Source: Caprella mutica
Taxonomy: Eukaryota > Arthropoda > Malacostraca > Amphipoda > Caprellidae
NCBI GenBank assembly: GCA_947561585.1
Contig: CANNZV010000123.1
Location: 1 to 64,000 of the forward strand
Direction: 5' to 3'
Length of the DNA stretch: 64,000 bases
Positions within the stretch are counted from its first letter, which is position 1; each line of letters opens with the position of its first letter. The notes below the pieces were generated by a model, which worked only from the letters and a program-made list of their open reading frames with translations, had not been told where the DNA came from and made no database searches. A program made the translations under genes and the position numbers. Shown in pieces: positions 57,916 to 64,000 of the stretch.

Positions 57916-58966
57916 AATATTCATCAGCTTCTGACACACACTAAATTGTGATTTTTTTTTAAAATTATTTAAACAATCAAAAGTGAATAAACTATCGTAT
58001 AATAATCATGTCATTGATTTTAATAATAATCATATTTTATTGATTTATGGTCTAATAATCACATCATACGGACTAATAATCATTCTTTACAAATGATCAA
58101 AATCAGGTAAAAACATGTCGGTGTGAATTATCTTTATAGCTAATGTAGCAATTTAATTTGTTATATAATAATTGAAATTTCCAATTTGAAATGAACAGAA
58201 AATTCATTTGGGCATAGAAGAGGCATGAGAAGATACATCAAAAGCTAAAGATTTTCTAAGATACTATTGCATGAGTGAGTGGATAGAGTTTGTGTGTATG
58301 GAAGGTACAAATTGACCTGATTTGACCAGTATTGACCAGCATTGACCTGCATCTCCTAAAAGGAGGAAAGTCAGATATAGAAATATGATGGGTGGGAGAG
58401 AGGGGGGGGGGGGGAGGGGAGGGGACCGGAAGGAGGTTATCAAAGTATGACTGATTGGCATTTGTATAAAAAACAATCTGAAAATTAATTATACTGAACA
58501 TCAATAGTACCTCATCAATTTTATCCTGAAAATATTTCTCTAATCACACGATGTTTCCATTCTTTAATTTTGGAGACTGTTTCGAATTTTAAAGGCGCCC
58601 AATTTTACATTCACACCAATGAAGCGAATGGATATGATAAAATATTTATCATGTCCCAATTCGAAATTGATTGTAAGCTTTTCGTGTAACGAAATATTCG
58701 AATTCATTAATCTCTCCAGTGATTTGCTGTGATGCGTCAACAATCTTACCAATTAGGAGTTCAAACAGATCTACCGAAATAAAGTCAGCTGGGGGATAAT
58801 ATTAGAGTCAATGAGTGAGAAGCGTGTCACTGAGAAACTCGAGCGAAAAGATCAAATTATATTGACATTGGAGATTTACTGTTCGATTTAACACTCTAGA
58901 GTTCGCCATAAGGAAGCTCATTAACTTTGTTATGTTCCAGTCCATAAGCAATAAGTTTATCTAAAG
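57916..58966. other. Single-copy stretch with a G-rich tract
   Basis: No gene recognised. ATTGACC words repeat at 58315-58350. A G-rich run at 58390-58424 includes a 13-base G homopolymer. The minus-strand frames over this run (58256-58504) read Pro-rich by virtue of the homopolymer and are not called. Confidence 0.6.
58390..58424 (+). repeat. G-rich low-complexity tract, G-quadruplex pattern
   Basis: GGGTGGGAGAGA followed by a 13-base G run, then AGGGGAGGGGA. It contains more than four runs of at least three G with short loops, which satisfies the standard G-quadruplex pattern on the plus strand. Confidence 0.9.
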
Positions 58967-59100
58967 AGGGTGAGTTACGAATTATCGGTCGGTTTCACAT
59001 ATTCGGTCACATAAGAAAAAATAATAAAATATGTTATTTGATTTTAACTTTAATTAGCATCCTTGATACCTGCAGGTATCAAGGATACCAATTAAAAGTG
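58967..59100 (+). mobile_element. PAL-1 MITE, left arm plus centre
   Basis: AGGGTGAGTTACGAATTATC and GGTCGGTTTCACATATTCGG, CACATAAGAAAAAATAATA form the left arm. The centre GCATCCTTGATACCTGCAGG and TATCAAGGATACC is a perfect palindrome around CTGCAG. The right arm is missing after about 59100. Confidence 0.87.
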
Positions 59101-60442
59101 CAAAAAAATAATAACAATTACTGTATCATTATATAGTAATTAAGTTAAACATCTATTTATAGACGCCATATAAGATTATGACGGGACCTCTTTAATCTTC
59201 TATGGCCCCAACATTATTTTCTTTCTGGTATTCATGGAATCGACGGATGCTTCTGTGGTTTAATTATAATGCGTCATTAATTTGAAATTTAAGTACTATA
59301 TTACTGTTATTTTTTCCTTATTATCATAGTTCATTTGTTATAGAAATCATTATAATTAAATTTCAGATGATAGAAGAATGATTAATACACTAGGAATGAT
59401 ACTAAACAAAAATCTGTGGTAATCTTGTTATAAGTAAAATTTATCTCATTTAAAAGTAGAGATAATCACAGTCAAGTCACCTTAATCTCCTTATTCTTTT
59501 TATATAGCTATATTAATCTAGATTATTCACAATGCAGGTACAACTTCATTTCCGACAGGATATTATTCGACACTAACCACCAAAATTAAGTCGTACACAA
59601 CGCTAGGCAAGATATAAGCTCCACTGCATGAAATTCATCCAGCTCTGTTAGCTGCGAATTCGTAGGTTTTCGAATTAACTGCAAATTTTTAACTGCAAGA
59701 AACTCTAAAGAGAAAAAACTTATAATTTGCACAGTACGGATTAGTTCGCCGGTGATATATTGAAATATATACATTAAAAATAACTCCTCTGTATCTCCTT
59801 CTGACAAATTTTCTTCTAAAGATAGAATTATTATTATAGCCTAATAAGCCAAATAAATTAAGCATAAGAGATTTATATGAGAAGCGATTTATTAGAAATT
59901 AGTGATTTCACTAAGCAATTTAACTTTTTCCTGCTAAGGAATCTCTTTCAGATTTGTTGATTCCAATTTAAATTCTAATGGAGTTTACAAGAAATCTAGA
60001 TTATCGCTTCATGATCACTGCTAAATTAACCCGTACACACGGTTGTTCAACTTTAACTTCTATCTAAATCTACAGATTGATGTCCCAAAATAAAGCCACC
60101 CTCCGTGTACTGGTGAATCAGTTCATCCATCATCGGACACATACTAATCCTAACCCTTTCTTCAAAAGTGTCTGTCGTTATTTATGTCCATGACTATTGT
60201 CAACTATACTAGGGATTTGAAGTGATGTCAGTCCAGTAGAATTCGTTTTGGTTAAACTTAATCTTGCTAAATCTTATTTCAAAATTGAAATGATTTACAG
60301 TAACTTTTTACTGAAGTGTTGTAGATATCAAATTGGTTGCTAGGCAGCGTTCTAATATCTGAAGGTACATACATCAAACCTATATACCTCGCTTGAAAGA
60401 TCATGCACATTTCATATCATTTAAATCCCCTGAAATGCTGTA
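59101..60442. other. AT-rich single-copy stretch
   Basis: No repeats or recognisable genes. The 73-codon minus-strand frame at 59586-59807 resembles nothing known to me. Confidence 0.55.
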
Positions 60443-60626
60443 TAGGGTAAGTTACGAATTATCGGTCAGTTTCACATCTTCGGTCATATAAGAAAACACG
60501 ATTGAATAATTGTTATTTAATTTTTATTTTACTAAAATAAAGATTCTTTTATTATTATAAAATAGTTTGGATAAATTTTTATGACCGAATATGTGAAATC
60601 GACTGATAATTCGTAACTTACCCCAC
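60443..60626. mobile_element. PAL-1 MITE, full-length (ATCTTCGGTC subfamily)
   Basis: Left TAGGGTAAGTTACGAATTAT with CGGTCAGTTTCACATCTTCG and GTCATATAAGAAAACACGAT, close to the consensus. Right TTTTTATGACCGAATATGTG with ATCGACTGATAATTCGTA and ACTTACCCCA. TA precedes the left end, and TA lies two bases beyond the right end. Confidence 0.93.
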
Positions 60627-63600
60627 TATTAATTTCCTCGTGCATTTATTTTAATAATAAACTCTGAGATATAATAATTATATGTTATTGGATATCGTTC
60701 TAACTAACCTGAGGCCATGCATCTACTGAACCATCAAATGATCTCAAATGTTAATATTATATACAGGCACTGATTGTTGAAAAGAATGAAGCATTATAAT
60801 ATCAGAACTTAGTTCTTTGGATACGTAAAATTTATTACCTAAAATTATCAGAAGCTTTTTGTAATTTCAGATAATCATATATTTCTTAATTCCAAATGTT
60901 GAAGGAGTCACAAATCATAGTTAACGTTCAATACCAAAATAATTAACAGGTAAATTATTTGAATATCTTTTTGTTTTTAACTTCATTGATCATATTGCAT
61001 TGCACATAAACAACTTTTTTTCTTCAAATTTTAATGGACTGATAAATATTTTTTAACTCAATCTCAAAAAGAAAATATGAATTATTACGCACTCCCTAAA
61101 CATTAAAAATACTGGTGTGCAATTACCCAAACTATTCTATGCATACAGAAGGCAAAAGAGAACCGTACTTTTTTTTAACACATTCAAACGCCTCTAAGAA
61201 ACCTAGAGAAATATAGTTCTCGAGAGTGTACCTGAAATTCCTTTGAGACCTTTGTGCGGTAAGTGTCTCAGGCCTATCCAATTTACCAGCCAAAAAGTCC
61301 CTCCAAAATGACGTCAGTATAAGGAACGGTAAAAAGTGACAGCAATATGCTAGGCATCCAGTAGCAGTAGAATTTATCGCTCTATTATCTACCGGGGAAT
61401 TCAATTGCAAAGAATTATATTGCGATTTTACTCACAATAATTGAAACGGTATCATTATTCACAATAAATACTTTCTAATACATGTTACAAGAATAATAAT
61501 GAAATAGGCTGATGAACATATTGGATATCTATTTCAGTCAATAAATTATAATTCGAATCACTCGAATTTCATTTTATAATGGATAAAGGATATTAGAAAT
61601 ATATTTTTCCAGGTTTTTGATTTAAAAATGAAAAGGTTTTTGATAAATTATTAGGTAATGAATGTATATGTTCTGCACAATTTACCCAATTACGCAATCA
61701 CGAGTGTGCGCTGCGCTTTTTTGGCCATGGAGCTACAAGAGTGCGAGAGTCTTGTTCCGCTTGTAATATAGAATGCGCAATTTTCGATATTGCTCAATTT
61801 GGTTATTGACCACAAAATCACACATAGCTTAGAAAAATAACCTCAAAACACTGAATATTATGTAGTTATTCAAGTGAATAATTCACGAAGTTGCTTTTCT
61901 TTTTTATCTGGAAATTTTAGGTAACTTTAACTCGCAGAATTATGATTTATGTTGAATAATTTAACAATTAAACTATTGCTTACATAATCTATATATCAGT
62001 TTCAATATTTCTTTTAATGCTAATAACATACGTACATATATTATAATAAATTTATACATTATAAGAGGAAATGTGTAATGATAAGTGAGGAAATGTAATA
62101 CATTTAAAATTTTAAGGACCCAAATAATATTTACCATTTATCGATGGTTTAAATGTCATGGGAAAACCATCAGTCATTTATTGACTGATGCAATGACTCA
62201 CATATATGCTTATTGTGAGTCAACCAAATCAATTTAATATGAAAATAATGACGATTTGAATTCATAAATAAAAAGATCTGAAAAATATTCATTCGAATAT
62301 TCAGTATAAATTTTAGATGTGATTAGAGGAGAATATTTTCTTCAGAAAAGTGGCTTTTGTTACCTATTTCTCGTTTCTATGGTGATGACTAAAAGTTTTA
62401 TCTTAATTCCAACCTTTTAAAGTCTAATAAGATGACCTTTGGAAACACACCGTAAGATTGATGTCGTCATAGCAACCAAAAGCAATCAGGCAATGGGCCT
62501 GTGGATGGATGCAGAGGCTATCCATCGATGATGCTCTTGAGATAACCAATATTTTACCTCAGACACCGCCTGTTGGATCACCACACAGACACAGACTGAC
62601 TCGGTAAAGAGGCAGACCAGCTGGCCTATGTCTGATCGTGTGATGCAATTTGTGAAAACGAATAAATATGTGATTAATGATATACAACAATGACACACCA
62701 ATAAAAAGGGAACTTATTTCTTATACAAAAACATTCTGTTTTTAGTTTTAATTGGTTCGTTTCAGAATAGTTTTTCGATATGCTTTTGAAGAGTCATTTC
62801 TATAATTTTCAATAGATTTCAAAGAACTATATACGAATTCATTGGAGAAATCATTTCTTTTAAATGATAGAAAAGGAATGAATATATTACACGATAAAAA
62901 ATGGTTGATGAGGGAAAAATTAATGAATATAAAGAAATATGAAATGTCCAAAGAAAAAGAATTGATGAGGCATGATAATTCTAGTTCACATTGATAGGCT
63001 CTTTTGGAGTAAATTTCTAAAGGTATTCACATGATGAAGTCAGTGGATATATTAATGGTGAATTATAATGTACCTAATCCTATCACCATACAAAAAATGT
63101 TTGCTTGAATTCTTATGTAACTTGTGAATTTTACGCATTAATTTCTTTGCTATTTCATTAGATGTTGAGATCGATTATCTAATGGACTCTTGGGAGCATT
63201 GGCGCCCACTAAAATTCACTCTATGTAATTATGTGCGGTGGTACAGAAAAGAAAAGGTCTTGCTATTGATTGTAAACACAGATATAGTTACTATAACAGA
63301 TAAATGTATTTAAAATGAGGGATTGAAACAAAATTATTTAATTGCTGAAAATATCAAAGTTGTTTAAAATTACTTATAGTTTCACAAATCTACATATTTT
63401 CATATCAAGACTCCAAATGATTCGGCTTTAAATAAATAATGATAATAGGACAAAAATCAAATGAATATTTTTTGCCATTATTCAATGCTCGGAATAAATT
63501 GCTATCGTTTATTGAATAAACAAAAACAAATTGATAGTTTGTTGAGATGAGACAGAGGAACGAGTGGATGTGTAAACTGCAGAATAGGACTTCAATAATG

Positions 63601-63650
63601 AACATTTTGAATTATTTTATAAGAGAGAAGTTTGGAGTGGCTTTTTCTTT
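60627..63650. other. Long AT-rich stretch with twin hairpins, no gene recognised
   Basis: About 3 kb. A 92-codon minus-strand frame at 61132-61410 and a 71-codon one at 62486-62701 lie in slightly more balanced sequence but have no recognisable domain. Two perfect 9-bp-arm hairpins stand side by side at 62168-62190 (CATCAGTCA/TGACTGATG) and 62194-62222 (TGACTCACA/TGTGAGTCA). Confidence 0.55.
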
Positions 63651-63969
63651 CACTATACTCTGTCACTATACTCTGTCACTATACTCTGTCACTATACTCT
63701 GTCAATATACTCTGTCAATATACTCTGTCAATATACTCTGTCACTATACTCTGTCACTATACTCTGTCACTATACTCTGTCAATATACTCTGTCAATATA
63801 CTCTGTCACTATACTCTGCCACTATACTCTGCCACTATACTCTGCCACTATACTCTGCCACTATACACTGCCACTATACTCTGCCACTATACTCTGCCAC
63901 TATACTCTGTCACTATACTCTGTCACTATACTCTGTCACTATACTCTGTCACTATACTCTGTCACTATA
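63651..63969. repeat. 13-bp minisatellite array (CACTATACTCTGT)n
   Basis: Twenty-four to twenty-five copies of a 13-bp unit. Units come in runs by type: TGTCACT, then TGTCAAT, TGTCACT again, TGTCAAT, a run of TGCCACT, and finally TGTCACT. One unit has TACACTG. The run structure implies expansion of adjacent identical units. The unit length rules out a constant reading frame. Confidence 0.97.
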
Positions 63970-64000
63970 ATTTGAAGAAAAGAAAAGATGAATAGGTTTG

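Noticed and set aside
58256..58504. Proline-rich minus-strand protein
   Set aside because: The proline run is only the complement of a G homopolymer, read in two overlapping phases.
1..64000. tRNA, rRNA or telomeric TTAGG arrays
   Set aside because: I looked for conserved tRNA box words, GC-rich rRNA-like stretches and pentamer telomere runs and saw none convincing; a covariance-model scan would be needed to exclude single tRNAs.

Overview
This is eukaryotic, AT-rich, essentially gene-free chromosomal DNA, most likely from an arthropod. The evidence is a decayed mariner-type transposase, several families of short palindromic DNA transposons (MITEs) with TA or TTAA ends, splice-like signals and no bacterial gene organisation. 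A sap-sucking hemipteran such as a planthopper is a guess from general character, not something the sequence proves. I find no intact protein-coding gene, tRNA or rRNA. Nearly all long open frames lie inside tandem repeats whose unit carries no stop codon, and I do not treat them as genes.

The dominant feature is tandem repetition. About twenty separate minisatellite arrays, with unit lengths from 12 to 55 bp plus one 182-bp duplication, occupy roughly 15 kb, about a quarter of the window. In order they are: a 55-bp array at the left edge (1-2168); a 182-bp duplication (5363-5832); 31-bp (7320-8660); 12-bp (8744-8843); paired 21-bp arrays (10993-12270); 29-bp (12587-12680); 20-bp (12820-13201); 19-bp (16888-17437); 15-bp (20713-21490); 42/44-bp (23742-24831); a degenerate ~55-bp array (26446-26662); 17-bp (29059-30012); a palindromic array ending in 13-bp units (30100-30574); 21-bp (38208-38796); 19-bp (41718-41793); a hairpin-forming 42-bp array (44595-44812); a complex CTAG-rich array (45700-46203); 18-bp (52168-54133); 17-bp (55936-57233); 38/39-bp (57334-57915); and 13-bp (63651-63969). 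Several show higher-order periods, so blocks of variant units were copied together.

The second layer is small DNA transposons. One palindromic family (called PAL-1 here) has at least eighteen full, half or decayed copies in two subfamilies. Single copies of four other MITE types are present: a piggyBac-like element with TTAA at both ends, a Tc1/mariner-like element, a long palindrome with TACACTSAGA ends, and a palindrome ending AAGGCTG. A fifth element (39068-39298) has different ends but a PAL-1-like core. A mariner-family transposase pseudogene (18544-19503) has lost two of its three expected catalytic positions.

Between these lie AT-rich single-copy stretches, probably intergenic or intronic. 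A few places could be exons or promoters of genes extending beyond what can be recognised: a GC-rich island on the minus strand ending in a perfect splice-donor consensus (54453-~54660), a GC-rich patch at 26297-26445, and a short plus-strand open segment with a hydrophobic stretch and a donor (41086-41149). All three are tentative.
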